Source: Haloglomus halophilum (lineage in GTDB: Archaea; Halobacteriota; Halobacteria; Halobacteriales; Haloarculaceae). Taken from it: a stretch of 64,000 nucleotides of DNA. The notes under the pieces were generated by a model that was given only the letters and a program-made list of their open reading frames with translations, was not told the origin of the DNA and ran no database searches. Each line of letters begins with the position of its first letter. Positions within the stretch are counted from its first letter, which is position 1. Below, piece by piece: positions 18,217-27,893 of the stretch. The stretch is taken from positions 1,488,001-1,552,000 of the forward strand of contig NZ_CP101166.1 in NCBI RefSeq assembly GCF_024298885.1, written 5' to 3'. A program made the translations under genes and the position numbers.

Positions 18217-19638
18217 TCAGTCCCGCCGCCGGGCGACCAGCTCGATGGGGTCGCTGGGCTGGAGCGTGACGGACATCCGGAGGTCGGGGTCGGCCGACTG
18301 GTCGGGCGCGAGGTCGAACCGCCAGTCGCGGGCGAGCGTGGCGAGTGCCAGCTGTAGTTCGAGCATCGCGAACCGGTTGCCGATGCAGGTCCGTGGGCCG
18401 CCCCCGAACGGGCAGTAGGCGTACTCCGGGCGACCCGGCGGGTCCGCCAGGACCCGCAGGTCGTCGGTCGCAGGGTCCCGGGTCGCAGCGGCGTCGGGCA
18501 CGAAGTCGTCGCCGAAGTCGGACGCCTCGGTGGGGACCAGCCACCGCTCCGGGCGGAAGGCGTCGGGGGCGTCCCACCACCGGCCGTCGCGGTGGAGTTC
18601 GATGACGGGGATGGAGAGGTCCGTCCCCTCGGGGATGTGGTAGCCGTGGAGGGTCGTGTCCGCGGTCGGCTGCCGGAAGAGGACGAACACCGGCGGGTAG
18701 CGCCGGAGCGCCTCGCGGACGACCGCCTCCGTGTACGGCAGGCCATCACGGACCGCACGGGCGTCGGGCGCCCCGTCGAGGGCGTCGACCTCCTGCTCCA
18801 GCCGGCGCCGGCACTCGGGGTTCGAGGCCAGCAGGAGCCAGGCGTAGGTCAGCGCCATCGATGAGGTCTCGTGGCCGGCGAACAGGAAGGTGAACAGCTG
18901 GTCCCGGAGCTCCTCGTCCGTGAGGCCGTCATCGTCGCCGGCGGCCACCAGCATCCCGAGCAGGTCCTCACCCGGGTCCGCGCGGTCGCGCCGCTGGGCG
19001 ACGAGCGTCTCGATGGTATCGTCGAACGCCGCGACCGCGCGCCGGTAGCGCCGGTTGGTCGGCGTCGGCACCCACGAGGGGAGGAACCGCGAGGGCGAGG
19101 AGACGTCGAACCGGTCGTTGATGGCCCGGGTCGCCCTGTCGATGGGGTCGTCGGTCCCCGGGCCGCCCACGTCGCCGCTGAACATGGCCTGCGAGAGCAC
19201 GTCGAGGGTGAGCGACCGCATCTCGTCGGCGACCGCGAGCCGCTCGCCGTCGGTCCAGCCGGCGCTCGCGCGCTCGGTCGCAGTCCGCATCGCGTCGTCG
19301 TAGCGCTCGACCTGCTCGCGGTAGAACGCCGGCTGGACCAGCCCCCGGACCCGCTGCCACTGCTCGCCGTCGAGCGTGACCAGCCCGGTCGGCGCCAGCT
19401 CCTCGGCGGACTCCTGCAGGATCTCGCTTTTCTCGTAGCGGGCGTGGTCCTCGACCAGCACCGTCCGGACCGGTTCCGGGTGGCGGACCTGGTAGACGAC
19501 GCGGCCGAAGACGTGGGTCCGGACCACGTCGCCGTACCGTCCCATCCGGCTGTAGAAGCCGAACGGGTCCCGGGCGAACGCGAGGCTCTGTCCGACGGCC
19601 GGCCAGCCGTCCGAGCCTGGAGGGCGCATCGTGCTCAT
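18217..19638 (-). CDS. Cytochrome P450
   Basis: 473-residue P450 mono-oxygenase. The heme-thiolate loop FGGGPRTCIGNRFA carries the proximal cysteine. The I-helix has LFAGHETSSMAL, with the acid/threonine-equivalent pair for oxygen activation. The K-helix ExxR is in VREALRRYPP and the PERF-like FRPERW follows. The N-terminus lacks a membrane anchor, so it is soluble, as in bacterial class enzymes. It resembles CYP102/CYP110-like bacterial P450s by eye. I start at ATG 19638 (MSTMRPPGSDGWP); the ATG nine bases on is also possible. A HTH regulator is divergent 88 bases away. No ferredoxin partner lies nearby. Confidence 0.92.
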   Translation of the reverse strand: MSTMRPPGSDGWPAVGQSLAFARDPFGFYSRMGRYGDVVRTHVFGRVVYQVRHPEPVRTVLVEDHARYEKSEILQESAEELAPTGLVTLDGEQWQRVRGLVQPAFYREQVERYDDAMRTATERASAGWTDGERLAVADEMRSLTLDVLSQAMFSGDVGGPGTDDPIDRATRAINDRFDVSSPSRFLPSWVPTPTNRRYRRAVAAFDDTIETLVAQRRDRADPGEDLLGMLVAAGDDDGLTDEELRDQLFTFLFAGHETSSMALTYAWLLLASNPECRRRLEQEVDALDGAPDARAVRDGLPYTEAVVREALRRYPPVFVLFRQPTADTTLHGYHIPEGTDLSIPVIELHRDGRWWDAPDAFRPERWLVPTEASDFGDDFVPDAAATRDPATDDLRVLADPPGRPEYAYCPFGGGPRTCIGNRFAMLELQLALATLARDWRFDLAPDQSADPDLRMSVTLQPSDPIELVARRRD

Positions 19639-19726
19639 GGACACACGAAGGTCGAGGCGAGCGACACCTCCTCGTTGCCGTGGACACACTAGCGTGTTCA
19701 AGTGCGTCGCGGACGGACGGGCGCGC

Positions 19727-20392
19727 ATGAACTGCCTTCATCTCACGGTCCGTCTCGGCGACGAGGCGCTGCATCCGGTCCACCGGGCGATCTGCGAGGG
19801 GGCGCCGATCGAGCGCGAGCTGCTGTTCCAGGCGAACCCGGAGGGTGACCGGGCGGCGCTCCTGTTCTACATCGAGGGCGACCACGAGGCGTACGAGGCG
19901 TTGCTGGCCGACACCGACCAGGTCGAGTCCTACGACCTCGTCCCGGCGGCAGGAGGGTGCTACGCCTACGTCCGGGAGACGCCGCGGCCCGCGGACGAGG
20001 TGTTCTACGACGCGTTCGACCTCGGCGGGGTCGTGCTCGTACCGCCGGTGGCGTTCCGGCCGGACCGGACCATGCGGCTGACCGTCGTCGGCGAGACAGA
20101 GCCGCTAGAGGCCGTGGTCGGGACGATGGAGGCCGACGAGCGTGTCCGGGTCGATATCGACGGCGTCGAGTCCCGGCCCGGCCCCTCGCGCGCCGGGCGC
20201 ATCGGCGGCGGCGACCTGACGGGTCGCCAGCGCGAGGCACTCGGGGCTGCGTGGGCAGCCGGCTACTACGAGGTGCCCCGCGAGGGGAGCGTCGCGGACG
20301 TGGCCGACGCACTCGGCGTGGCCGAGTCGACGGCCGCAACCCACCTGCGGAAGGCGGAGGCGCGGCTGGTCGGGCGCGTTGTCGGCGAGTGA
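19727..20392 (+). CDS. HTH-10 (Bat-type) transcriptional regulator
   Basis: 221-residue regulator. The C-terminal region has LTGRQREALGAAWAAGYYEVPREGSVADV then ADALGVAESTAATHLRKAE. This is the haloarchaeal HTH_10 helix-turn-helix found in bacterio-opsin activator-like proteins. The N-terminal about 150 residues form a sensor-like domain without recognised cofactor motif. It is divergent from the P450 gene with 88 bases between starts, so it may control that gene and itself. I start at ATG 19727 (MNCLHLTVRL), the family-like start. Confidence 0.85.
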   Translation: MNCLHLTVRLGDEALHPVHRAICEGAPIERELLFQANPEGDRAALLFYIEGDHEAYEALLADTDQVESYDLVPAAGGCYAYVRETPRPADEVFYDAFDLGGVVLVPPVAFRPDRTMRLTVVGETEPLEAVVGTMEADERVRVDIDGVESRPGPSRAGRIGGGDLTGRQREALGAAWAAGYYEVPREGSVADVADALGVAESTAATHLRKAEARLVGRVVGE

Positions 20393-20432
20393 GAAGTCAC
20401 CCCGCGTGGGGTGCTCGACGTGCGGTCAGGTC

Positions 20433-20726
20433 TCAGGCAACGTTGAATCCTTCGTCGCGGAGGAAGTCCTCCACGCGACCGGTGTGGTTGCCCTGGAGTT
20501 CGATGGAACCGTCCTCGACGGTGCCGCCGCAGGCGAACTTCGACTTCAGCTTGCTGGACAGGTCGTCCAGGTCGACGTCCTTCGGGTCGAACCCCTCGAT
20601 GACCGTTACCTCCTTACCGTATCGGCGCTCGTCGATGCGGATGTTGATCTCCTGAGACTCCTTGGCCACGTCCTCGCAGACGCAGAGTTCCTCAGGGAGC
20701 CCGCACGTCGAGCAGACTTCCGACAT
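20433..20726 (-). CDS. Translation initiation factor SUI1 (aIF1)
   Basis: 97-residue archaeal homologue of eIF1, which binds the small ribosomal subunit near the P site and checks start-codon choice. The N-terminus has four cysteines ([13 protein letters not shown]), as in archaeal members. The SUI1 fold follows with the [11 protein letters not shown] strand and the hallmark [12 protein letters not shown]. It ends in the [15 protein letters not shown] region. TTTAATATCG at 20751-20760 (minus strand) gives a TATA box about 29 bases before the ATG. Length is normal. Confidence 0.95.
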   Translation of the reverse strand: MSEVCSTCGLPEELCVCEDVAKESQEINIRIDERRYGKEVTVIEGFDPKDVDLDDLSSKLKSKFACGGTVEDGSIELQGNHTGRVEDFLRDEGFNVA

Positions 20727-20835
20727 TACAGGTCGGGTGTAGTGGGGGACCGATATTAAATCCTGTCGGGAGGCCGACCGACGGCGGACGAGCGCCGCTG
20801 ACCGGGCGAGACCGCTGGAATCCGGCTGGAGGGAG

Positions 20836-23121
20836 TCAGGAGATGGGAGGACGGTCGCTCACCAGCTCGTCGGCGAGCGCGACAGCCTCGTCGGCCTCCG
20901 CGACGGTGACCCCCCCGCCGTACCGGGCCCGCTCGTGGAGCGTCGCCAGGCGGCGGGCCCGCTCGTCCGGCGTGCCGCTCACGCCGACGGCACCGACACG
21001 CGCGGCGAACTCGCGGGCCGTCTCACCCGGCCGCCGGGCGGCATCGGCCTTCCTGCCGAGGTGTTCCAGTCGGTCGAACGCCCGCGCCACGTCCCGTGCG
21101 GGGTCGTCGGTGCGGGGCTGGTAGCGGAGTCGGACCTCGCGGTAGAGCCACGAGGGGGCCCCCGACCGGTGGACGCCGGCGGCGACACCCGCGAGGACCA
21201 CCACGCCGAGCGCCGTCTGCTCGCGGGTGGGCCGCGGGATGCCGCCGCCGCCCTCCTCGCTCCCGCCGCCGGGCGAGGCGATGTCCGCACCGTCACCGAA
21301 CCCGGGGCCGCTGGAGGTGGTGTTGGTCCCGTTCGTCGTGCCGTTCGTGGTCGGCGTGGTCGGGGTCGGCGTCGGGGTCACGCCGGGGTTCGGGTTACCA
21401 GGCGTCGGCGTGTCCGGCGTCGGCGTGGGGGTCGGCGTGAACGTCCGGTTGCGCGACTCGTTCGTGTCGACGCCCGTGGTCCCGTTGGCCTGGCGAGCCT
21501 GCTGGACGCGCTGGCGCTCGGCCGCCTCGCGCGGGGCGGCGGGCGTCGGGTCGAACCGGACCCAGCCCTGGTCGGGGAAGTAGACCTCGACCCAGGCGTG
21601 CGAGTCGAGCCCTCGTGCGACCCACCGGTCCTGTGCGACCTGCTGCCCGGGCGTGTAGCCGACGGCCATCCGCGCCGGGATGCCCTGCGACCGGAGCATC
21701 GTCACCATCGTCGTGGCGTAGTAGGTGCAGTACCCCTGCTCCATCTCGAAGAGGAACGCGTCCGCGATGTCGCCACGGGGGCGGTCGACGGTGAGGGAGT
21801 ACTCGCGGTTGTTCTCCAGCCACCGCTCGATGACGCGGGCCGTGTCGTACGGGTTCTCCGCGTTGGCGGTGATACGCGCGGTACGCTCGCCGACACGGTC
21901 GGGTGTGGTCGACGGGAGCTGCGTGTACCGCTCCTCGATGGGGTCCGGGTAGTTCGTGCCGGACTCGCGGAGCTCGCGAGCGCTCGCGACCGGGCGCTCG
22001 GATTCGACGGTGTACGTGTCACCGGGCGAGAGCGTCCCGTCCGGGCCGACGCCACCGCCCGGCAGCTCGACGAGCGAGACGGGTACGCCCTCGACCCGCG
22101 TGGGCTTCCACGCCGCCGGCAGCACCTGTAGCTCGGACTCGACCGTGTAGCGCTGGCGGACCGTCCGGCTCTGCCCGACCGGGCCGGAGAGGCGCCCGTC
22201 GTACGAGCGGTCCGCACCCGTCCGGACCCAGCCGCTTCCGGTGTAGCGGTCGTAGGAGCCGACGCGCCAGTAGGTCGGCTCGGAGCTGGTGACGGTGAAG
22301 CGGACCTCCGGTGAGAGCCGGATGGAACCGAGGATGCTGACGCTGTCGCCGGCGGTGGTGAGGCTCGACTCGACGGTCTGGTCATCGCCGCCGGTACCGA
22401 GGTCGAGCGGGTCCGACCCCGCTGCCGGGACCACGCTCACCAGCAGCGCTGCCGTCACCATCGCCGCGAGGACGACCGCGACGGTCTCGGCGGTCTCGAG
22501 GTCACCCCCGCGCAGTTCGAGGTCGCCGAAGCCGACGACCCCGGCGGCCGCGACCACGCCCAGCAGCGCGAGCGCGCCGCTCGCATCGCCCGTCAGGATG
22601 AACAGCGTGAGCATCGCCCCGCCGACGACGACCGAGGCGACGTAGCGCCGGCGGAGCGCCAGATACCACGCCACGAACGTCGGCGCCGGCGTCGCCGCCA
22701 GCGCCCACAGCCCCACGTTGACGATACGAAGGACCGACAGCCCGGTCAGCAGCTCGATGCCGTCGCTGACGAGCAACAGGAGCGTCGGCGTCGCCGCCAC
22801 GTCCCGGGGGAGCTGCGTGACGTACGCGTACGCGCCGGCCACCAGCAGGACTGCGGCGAGGCCGAAGGCGATACCCTCGGGAACGAGCCGGGCGACGACG
22901 GTGGCGGCGACGAGCGTCCCGGCCGCGACGGCCAGGAACAGCGTCACGTCGCCGGCCACGTCGGAGACCCGGTAGAGGACCGACAGGAAGGTCCCGAGCA
23001 GCGCTGCCACGCTGGCGAGCGCCAGCAGCCGGACGGGGTCCAGCTCGGGGGCGAACCGGGTCAGGCCCGAGGCCGCGTCGTCCGCGTTCGCGGACCGGCC
23101 CGTGGCGGTGCCCGTGCTCAT
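20836..23121 (-). CDS. Transglutaminase-like membrane protein (DUF3488/DUF4129 type)
   Basis: 761-residue membrane protein. About eight N-terminal membrane spans (residues 30-270) are followed by a large outside domain with a transglutaminase-like core. The catalytic cysteine is in [16 protein letters not shown], the histidine in [16 protein letters not shown] and the aspartate in VRFDPTP. A Thr/Pro/Asn-rich linker then leads to one more span and a cytoplasmic C-terminal domain (DUF4129-like). It overlaps the DUF58 gene by four bases. MoxR-DUF58-transglutaminase operons are widespread and are thought to mature or assemble surface proteins, but the target is unknown. Confidence 0.9.
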   Translation of the reverse strand: MSTGTATGRSANADDAASGLTRFAPELDPVRLLALASVAALLGTFLSVLYRVSDVAGDVTLFLAVAAGTLVAATVVARLVPEGIAFGLAAVLLVAGAYAYVTQLPRDVAATPTLLLLVSDGIELLTGLSVLRIVNVGLWALAATPAPTFVAWYLALRRRYVASVVVGGAMLTLFILTGDASGALALLGVVAAAGVVGFGDLELRGGDLETAETVAVVLAAMVTAALLVSVVPAAGSDPLDLGTGGDDQTVESSLTTAGDSVSILGSIRLSPEVRFTVTSSEPTYWRVGSYDRYTGSGWVRTGADRSYDGRLSGPVGQSRTVRQRYTVESELQVLPAAWKPTRVEGVPVSLVELPGGGVGPDGTLSPGDTYTVESERPVASARELRESGTNYPDPIEERYTQLPSTTPDRVGERTARITANAENPYDTARVIERWLENNREYSLTVDRPRGDIADAFLFEMEQGYCTYYATTMVTMLRSQGIPARMAVGYTPGQQVAQDRWVARGLDSHAWVEVYFPDQGWVRFDPTPAAPREAAERQRVQQARQANGTTGVDTNESRNRTFTPTPTPTPDTPTPGNPNPGVTPTPTPTTPTTNGTTNGTNTTSSGPGFGDGADIASPGGGSEEGGGGIPRPTREQTALGVVVLAGVAAGVHRSGAPSWLYREVRLRYQPRTDDPARDVARAFDRLEHLGRKADAARRPGETAREFAARVGAVGVSGTPDERARRLATLHERARYGGGVTVAEADEAVALADELVSDRPPIS

Positions 23122-24191
23122 GAGACGACCTCCCGGATGCGCCCGGTGACCGACCGGTCCGGCGTCTCGTCGGCGTGCTCGGTCGGGGCACCGGCGAGCC
23201 GTTCGAACGGGACCGTGCGGCCGCCGACGGTGACGGTCGTGCCGTCGGGCCCGGCGCGGACGAGGACCTCGGCGTCCTCGTCGACGGCACCGGCGCCCGT
23301 CCGGGCGAGCAGTTCGAGGATGCGGTTGCGGGCGGTCTCGCCGCGCTCGTCGTCGACCTCGCCGCCCGGCACCCGGACGCCGATGATGAGGTCCGCGTCG
23401 AGCAGGTGGGTGGCGATGGAGCCGACGGCGGCCGCCATCTCGTCGACGTACTCGGGGCCGGCCTCGCCGGCGACGGTGATACCACCTTCCTCGTCGGCGG
23501 CCCACTCCGTGACGACGAGGTCACCCTCGGCCTGTTTCGCCGACGCCTTCCAGTTCACGTCGCGCAGGGGGTCGCCGGGGACGTACTCGCGGACCTCGTC
23601 GAAGGCGGTCCGGTCGTCGGCGGTCGCCTTCTCCACGAGGCCGGTGAGGGGCCCGCTGTTCGTCAGGGCCACCACGTCCGGGTAGACGACGACGGGGGCG
23701 GTGCCAGCGAGTTCGGTCTCGGCGACGAGCAGCCCCAGCGGGTCCCGGACGCGAACGGTCGCCGGACCCAGATGATGGACCCCTCGCCCGACGAGGTCAC
23801 AGTGCAGGCGGACGGTGGCGTCGCCCGGGAGCGAGACGGTCGTACCCGCGTCGGTGACGGTGGCCGCATCCGCGCGCTCGCGGCCGTCCGGGCTGACGAC
23901 GGTGGCGTCGGCGACCCGGACACGGTCGGGCACGCGCTCGTGGAGGTCGAGCGGCACCGCCGACTCGACGTCGACGGTGATGGTCCGGCGGGCGCCGGGG
24001 AAGCCGGGCTGTGGCGTGGAGCGCTCGACGGTCGGTGTCGGCGCCCGGTACAGCTGGACGGCGCCGACGGCATAGCCGACGACCACGGGGACGACGAACG
24101 CGTTCAGGCCGGTGATACCGAACCTGAGACCGAAGCCGAGCGCGCCGATACCCAGGACGAGAGCCGCGATGCCGCGTCGTGTCGGGCGCAT
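23118..24191 (-). CDS. DUF58 domain-containing protein
   Basis: 357-residue protein with two N-terminal membrane segments (about 10-45), a beta-rich region and the DUF58 signature. GPLTGLVEKATADDRTAFDEVREYVPGDPLRDVNWKASAK contains the conserved REYxxGDxxRxIxW pattern near residue 190. The C-terminal part resembles a von Willebrand A-like fold. It lies between moxR (one base apart) and the transglutaminase gene (ATGA overlap), so it is co-translated with both. Confidence 0.9.
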   Translation of the reverse strand: MRPTRRGIAALVLGIGALGFGLRFGITGLNAFVVPVVVGYAVGAVQLYRAPTPTVERSTPQPGFPGARRTITVDVESAVPLDLHERVPDRVRVADATVVSPDGRERADAATVTDAGTTVSLPGDATVRLHCDLVGRGVHHLGPATVRVRDPLGLLVAETELAGTAPVVVYPDVVALTNSGPLTGLVEKATADDRTAFDEVREYVPGDPLRDVNWKASAKQAEGDLVVTEWAADEEGGITVAGEAGPEYVDEMAAAVGSIATHLLDADLIIGVRVPGGEVDDERGETARNRILELLARTGAGAVDEDAEVLVRAGPDGTTVTVGGRTVPFERLAGAPTEHADETPDRSVTGRIREVVS

Positions 24192-24192
24192 C

Positions 24193-25158
24193 TCACTCGA
24201 CCGGGACGGCGTCGAGTGCCTCGGCGACGAGCTCGGTGCCCGTCCCCTCGCCGGCGCTCCGCCGGATGCGGTGGGCCATCACGACCTGGGCCTCGGCCTG
24301 CACGTCGTCCGGAATGACGTAGTCGCGCCCGTCGAGGACGGCGCGGGCCTGACCCGCGCGCAGGAGCGAGATGGCACCGCGGGGGCTCACACCCAGCTGC
24401 GCGTGCTCGCGGGTGTAGCGCGCCAGCCGCGTGACGTACTCGCGGAGGGGTTTCTCGACGGCGACCTGCGCGGTCGCCTCCCGGGCCGCCAGCAGGTCAT
24501 CGGTCGTCGCGACCGGCTGGAGCTCCTCGATGGGGTGGTCGCCGACGATCTGTCCGAGGAGGGCGGCCTCGTCTGCCTCGTCGGGGTAGCCCAGCGAGAG
24601 CTGGACCATGAACCGGTCCAGCTCGGCCGCGGGCAGGTCGTAGGTGCGGTCGCGCTCGACGCTGTTCTGCGTCGCGACGACCGTGAACGGCGACGGGACC
24701 GGGTACGACTCCCCGTCGACGGTCACCTGCTGCTCCTCCATCGCCTCCAGCAGCGCGGACTGGGTCTTCGGGGGCGCCCGGTTGATCTCGTCGCCGAGCA
24801 CGACGTTGGCGAAGATGGGGCCCGGGCGGAACTCGAACTCGCCGGTCTGCTGGTTGTAGATGTTGACGCCCGTGATGTCCGTAGGCAGGAGGTCGGGCGT
24901 GAACTGGACGCGCTTGAAGTCGCACTCGAACGACCGCGCGACCGAGCGCGCCAGCATCGTCTTCCCGACGCCGGGCACGTCCTCCAGCAGGACGTGGCCC
25001 CGACCGAGGAAGGCACAGATGAGGTGCTCGATGGCGTCATGGTGCCCGACGATGACCTGTTCGACGTTATCGATGACCGCACGGGCGGTGTCGCCGGCCG
25101 ACTCCACGCTCGGCTCGGCATCGAGCGGGGTGTCGGCAGTGGAGGGTGACTCGCTCAT
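24193..25158 (-). CDS. MoxR family AAA+ ATPase
   Basis: 321-residue AAA+ chaperone-like ATPase. Walker A is GVGKTML (near residue 63), Walker B is LGDEINRAPPKTQSALLEAMEE, sensor 1 lies in VVATQNSVE and the arginine-rich sensor 2 region is RMAHRIRRS-like at the C-terminus. MoxR proteins help insert cofactors or assemble complexes, often with VWA-domain partners, consistent with the DUF58 gene next to it. A CACTTAC box lies about 27 bases before the ATG. A stronger minus-strand TATA (CTATATAG near 25318-25325) may start a longer leader. Confidence 0.93.
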   Translation of the reverse strand: MSESPSTADTPLDAEPSVESAGDTARAVIDNVEQVIVGHHDAIEHLICAFLGRGHVLLEDVPGVGKTMLARSVARSFECDFKRVQFTPDLLPTDITGVNIYNQQTGEFEFRPGPIFANVVLGDEINRAPPKTQSALLEAMEEQQVTVDGESYPVPSPFTVVATQNSVERDRTYDLPAAELDRFMVQLSLGYPDEADEAALLGQIVGDHPIEELQPVATTDDLLAAREATAQVAVEKPLREYVTRLARYTREHAQLGVSPRGAISLLRAGQARAVLDGRDYVIPDDVQAEAQVVMAHRIRRSAGEGTGTELVAEALDAVPVE

Positions 25159-25362
25159 TGGGACCTCGGGAGTCGCTGGTGGTGGTTGCGGTAAGTGTCT
25201 TGCCCGTCCCCACGGGGCCGCTCGCTCGATGGCTCCCCGACTGTCATTGTGCCACAGGGACGGTCGGGACGCTTGTAACTCTGCTGGGTGTGGGCACTCG
25301 CTGTGGACGTATTGTGGGCTATATAGCGGGCAGTCGTCAGGCGTGCCGACACGACACGGCGG

Positions 25363-25695
25363 CTACCACTCCTTGCAGTCCGGACAGACCAGCCCCGACT
25401 CATCGCGCCAGCGCGCCTCGACGGTCGCGCCGCAGTCGGCGCACTCGGCGCCGTCGGGCGACCAGTCGTAGGTCGAGTGCGCCGGGTCGACGGCGGCGGG
25501 TGCGAGCGGCGGGGCCTCGTCACCGTCGGCGTCGGCTGGTGACTCGTCGACCGTCTCGGTGGCGTCCGCCGGCTCCTCGGCCCCGTCGACCGGGTCGGCT
25601 GGCTCGGTCGCTGCCCCCTCGTCCTCGGTCGCTTCACCCCCGCTCTCCTCGTCCCCGCCACCGAGGAACTCGTCGAGCGAGGCGTCGCGGGTCAT
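25363..25695 (-). CDS. Small acidic zinc-ribbon protein
   Basis: 110 residues. The first 70 are a very acidic, proline/alanine-rich linker; the last 40 hold a zinc ribbon with ECADCGATVEARW and VCPDCKEW (two CxxC pairs). The N-terminus MTRDASLDEFLGG recurs in haloarchaeal proteins of this kind. It probably binds nucleic acid or a protein partner through the ribbon, but no function is established. Confidence 0.7.
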   Translation of the reverse strand: MTRDASLDEFLGGGDEESGGEATEDEGAATEPADPVDGAEEPADATETVDESPADADGDEAPPLAPAAVDPAHSTYDWSPDGAECADCGATVEARWRDESGLVCPDCKEW

Positions 25696-25797
25696 ACCGG
25701 GGGGAGGGGCGCGGGGGCGTTAGCCCTGACGGTGCCCGGCGCCCCGCTACGGGCCGGCAACGGACAGACTGAAGGTCCGAGCGTCGAAGGGCCGACC

Positions 25798-26016
25798 ATG
25801 GCAGAGACCGGTATCACGCCCGCGGAGGCCATCGACCTCGTCGTGACCAACGTCCTGAGCGACCCCATCACGCTCGTGCTCGTCCTGCTGGGCGCGCTGT
25901 TCGTCGGCGGGTCCTCGGCGATGCTGGGCTACCTCTCGCTGGGCGCCGTCGTCGAGCAGCTGGGCCAGCTCGTGCCCGGCGGCCGCTCCCCGCCGGGGGG
26001 CGAGGAGCGCAACTGA
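25798..26016 (+). CDS. Small membrane protein, unknown function
   Basis: 72 residues with one strong hydrophobic stretch (about 22-52) containing glycines, and a polar C-terminus. The ATG at 25798 is chosen over the longer frame from 25732 because it starts the protein-like part (MAETGITPAEAID). Isolated, between two minus-strand genes. Confidence 0.6.
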   Translation: MAETGITPAEAIDLVVTNVLSDPITLVLVLLGALFVGGSSAMLGYLSLGAVVEQLGQLVPGGRSPPGGEERN

Positions 26017-26048
26017 ACCGGCGAGAGGGTCCGTTCTCCGCGCGCCAG

Positions 26049-27038
26049 CTACTCCCGGATTCCCGCCTCGCAAGCGGCCGCGCCGGCCAGCTCGATGGCC
26101 GTCTCGAGGTCCGGACCGAGCGGCGAGCCCACCACGAGCGAGTCAGCGTGCTCGAGAACGCCGGCCATCCGCTCGGCCACCGTCTCGGGGGTGCCGGCCA
26201 TGCAGAACGCGTCGACCATCGCGGGCGTCACCTCGTCGAACGCGGCGGAGAAGTCGCCGGCCGAGAGGTGCTCGCCGATGCGCTCGGCGCGGTCACCGTC
26301 GAGACCGTGCCGGTCGAGCACCGGCGGCGCGGCGCCGGCGGCGATGAACGCGACCGGCTGGACGGCCAGTTCACGGGCGGCGTCGGCGTCCTCGGCGACG
26401 GAGATGCTGGCATAGGCGGCGAGGTCCACGTCACCACGGTGGTCGGGCCGGCCCTCGGCGCCCTCGTCGACGCGGTCGCGGGCCCACGCGAGGTCGTCCG
26501 GGTGCGAGCCGTTGAACAGCAGGCCGTCGGCGTGTTTGCCGGCCATCCGGCACATGTGGGGGCCCTCGCCGCCCACGTAGACCGGGATGTCACCCCCCTG
26601 CGGGGGGGCGAACTTCAGGCCCGCGCCGCTGGCCTGGAAGGTGCCGTCGTGGTCGACGGTCTCGCCGCTCCAGAGGTCGCGCGCGACGGAGAACGACTCC
26701 AGCACGGAGCGCAGGCCGCGCTCCTCGTCCAGACCGAGCGAGCGCAGCGCGGAGGGGTCACCCGGCCCGACGCCGTACACCGCGCGGCCGCCGCTGGCCT
26801 CGTCGAGGCTCGCGACGCGCGCCGCGAGCGTGACGGGATGGGTCTCGTACGGGTTGATGATGCCCGGACCGACCCGGATGTCGGTGGCGCGGGCGATGCG
26901 GTCGCAGGCGACGAACGGGTCGCGGTTGAAGAAATGCGAGGAGACGAAGGCGGTGTCGAACCCCGCGTCCGCCGCGCGGACGCCGAGGTCGGCGATGCGG
27001 TCGACCGGATGTTCCGGCGTGAGTTCGATTCCGAGCAT
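26049..27038 (-). CDS. mer: 5,10-methylenetetrahydromethanopterin reductase-like F420 enzyme
   Basis: 329-residue luciferase-like (TIM-barrel) enzyme that uses coenzyme F420H2 to reduce methylene-H4MPT (in methanogens) or acts on a related folate in haloarchaea. The N-terminus MLGIELTPEHPVDRIADLGVRAA, the INPYETHPVTLAAR stretch near residue 62 and GGRAVYGVGPGDP near 85 match Mer. It lies 78 bases downstream of cofE on the same strand. That ties it to F420 and argues against it being only a general F420-dependent oxidoreductase. Whether it works on methanopterin or folate in this organism is not visible. Confidence 0.85.
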   Translation of the reverse strand: MLGIELTPEHPVDRIADLGVRAADAGFDTAFVSSHFFNRDPFVACDRIARATDIRVGPGIINPYETHPVTLAARVASLDEASGGRAVYGVGPGDPSALRSLGLDEERGLRSVLESFSVARDLWSGETVDHDGTFQASGAGLKFAPPQGGDIPVYVGGEGPHMCRMAGKHADGLLFNGSHPDDLAWARDRVDEGAEGRPDHRGDVDLAAYASISVAEDADAARELAVQPVAFIAAGAAPPVLDRHGLDGDRAERIGEHLSAGDFSAAFDEVTPAMVDAFCMAGTPETVAERMAGVLEHADSLVVGSPLGPDLETAIELAGAAACEAGIRE

Positions 27039-27116
27039 GGTTTTCGGTGGGTTGTCGATGTTTTCGGTATCTCCGGTAGATTCGTGCCGTAGTTCAGGTG
27101 TTCTCGAGTAATATCG

Positions 27117-27893
27117 TCAGGCGTCCGTGTCGTGCGAGTCGCCGCCGAAGCTCCACTCGCGGAGTGCCTGCCGGACCACGTCGTCGTCCTCCGAGCGGAA
27201 CAGGTTCTCCGAGCCGGCGTGGTCGCCGAACTCGAAGTCCCGGACGACGGCGACGGGCGTCCCGCCCGCGCCCTCGCCGGTCACGAGGTTCGCGGCGGCA
27301 GCGAGTTCGTCGACGACGGACTGGACGGTTGCCTCCAGCTCCCGACCGTCGCGGTCGTGTTCGCCGCGCCAGTCCCGCGAGGCAGGGAGGCCGGCCCACC
27401 CCACCGCGACGCCGCGCTGGCCGTAGCGGAACGGCCGCCCCGACGTGTCCGTGACGACGACGCGGTCGGCCGGGAGCGACTCCCGGAGCGCCGCGGCGCT
27501 CGCGCTGGGCGCCTCCGGCAGCAACAGCAGGTCCCCGTTCGGCACGTTCGAGCGGTCGATACCGGCGTTCACGGTGATGTGGCCGAACTGCGTGACCGCG
27601 AGGATGAACGGCGCTTCGAGGAGGAGTTCCTCGCTCTCCGCGAGGACGGCCTCCGCGAAGCGCGGGTCCTTCTCCTCGCCCTGGATGCGCCCGAGCCGGT
27701 CGGCGATGCGCCGGGCCCGGTCGCTCGGCGGGAAGTCGTCGAGCGATGCGGTGCGACCCTCGGCCTTCGAGACGACGGTGCTGGCCACACAGACCACGTC
27801 GTCCGGCCGGAGGTCGACCTGCTCGTCGACGAGCGCGGCGAGGTCGTCGCCCTCGCGTATCTCCGGCAGTCCCTCGACCGCGAACACCTCCAT
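27117..27893 (-). CDS. cofE: Coenzyme F420-0:L-glutamate ligase
   Basis: 258-residue GTP-dependent ligase that adds glutamate residues to F420-0. The N-terminus MEVFAVEGLPEIREGDDLA, the metal/GTP region VASTVVSKAEGRT (near residue 41), NAGIDRSNVPNG (near 118) and VTDTSGRPFRYGQRGVAVGWAG (near 155) are family hallmarks. The ATG at 27893 begins the family N-terminus; the longer frame does not. A CCTTATG box on the minus strand near 27922-27928 supports a near-leaderless transcript. Together with mer it forms a small F420 unit. Confidence 0.93.
   Translation of the reverse strand: MEVFAVEGLPEIREGDDLAALVDEQVDLRPDDVVCVASTVVSKAEGRTASLDDFPPSDRARRIADRLGRIQGEEKDPRFAEAVLAESEELLLEAPFILAVTQFGHITVNAGIDRSNVPNGDLLLLPEAPSASAAALRESLPADRVVVTDTSGRPFRYGQRGVAVGWAGLPASRDWRGEHDRDGRELEATVQSVVDELAAAANLVTGEGAGGTPVAVVRDFEFGDHAGSENLFRSEDDDVVRQALREWSFGGDSHDTDA

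Noticed and set aside
25318..25325. CTATATAG as start of an unannotated small RNA before moxR
   Set aside because: It is a good minus-strand TATA word but could just give moxR a longer leader; nothing else supports an RNA gene.
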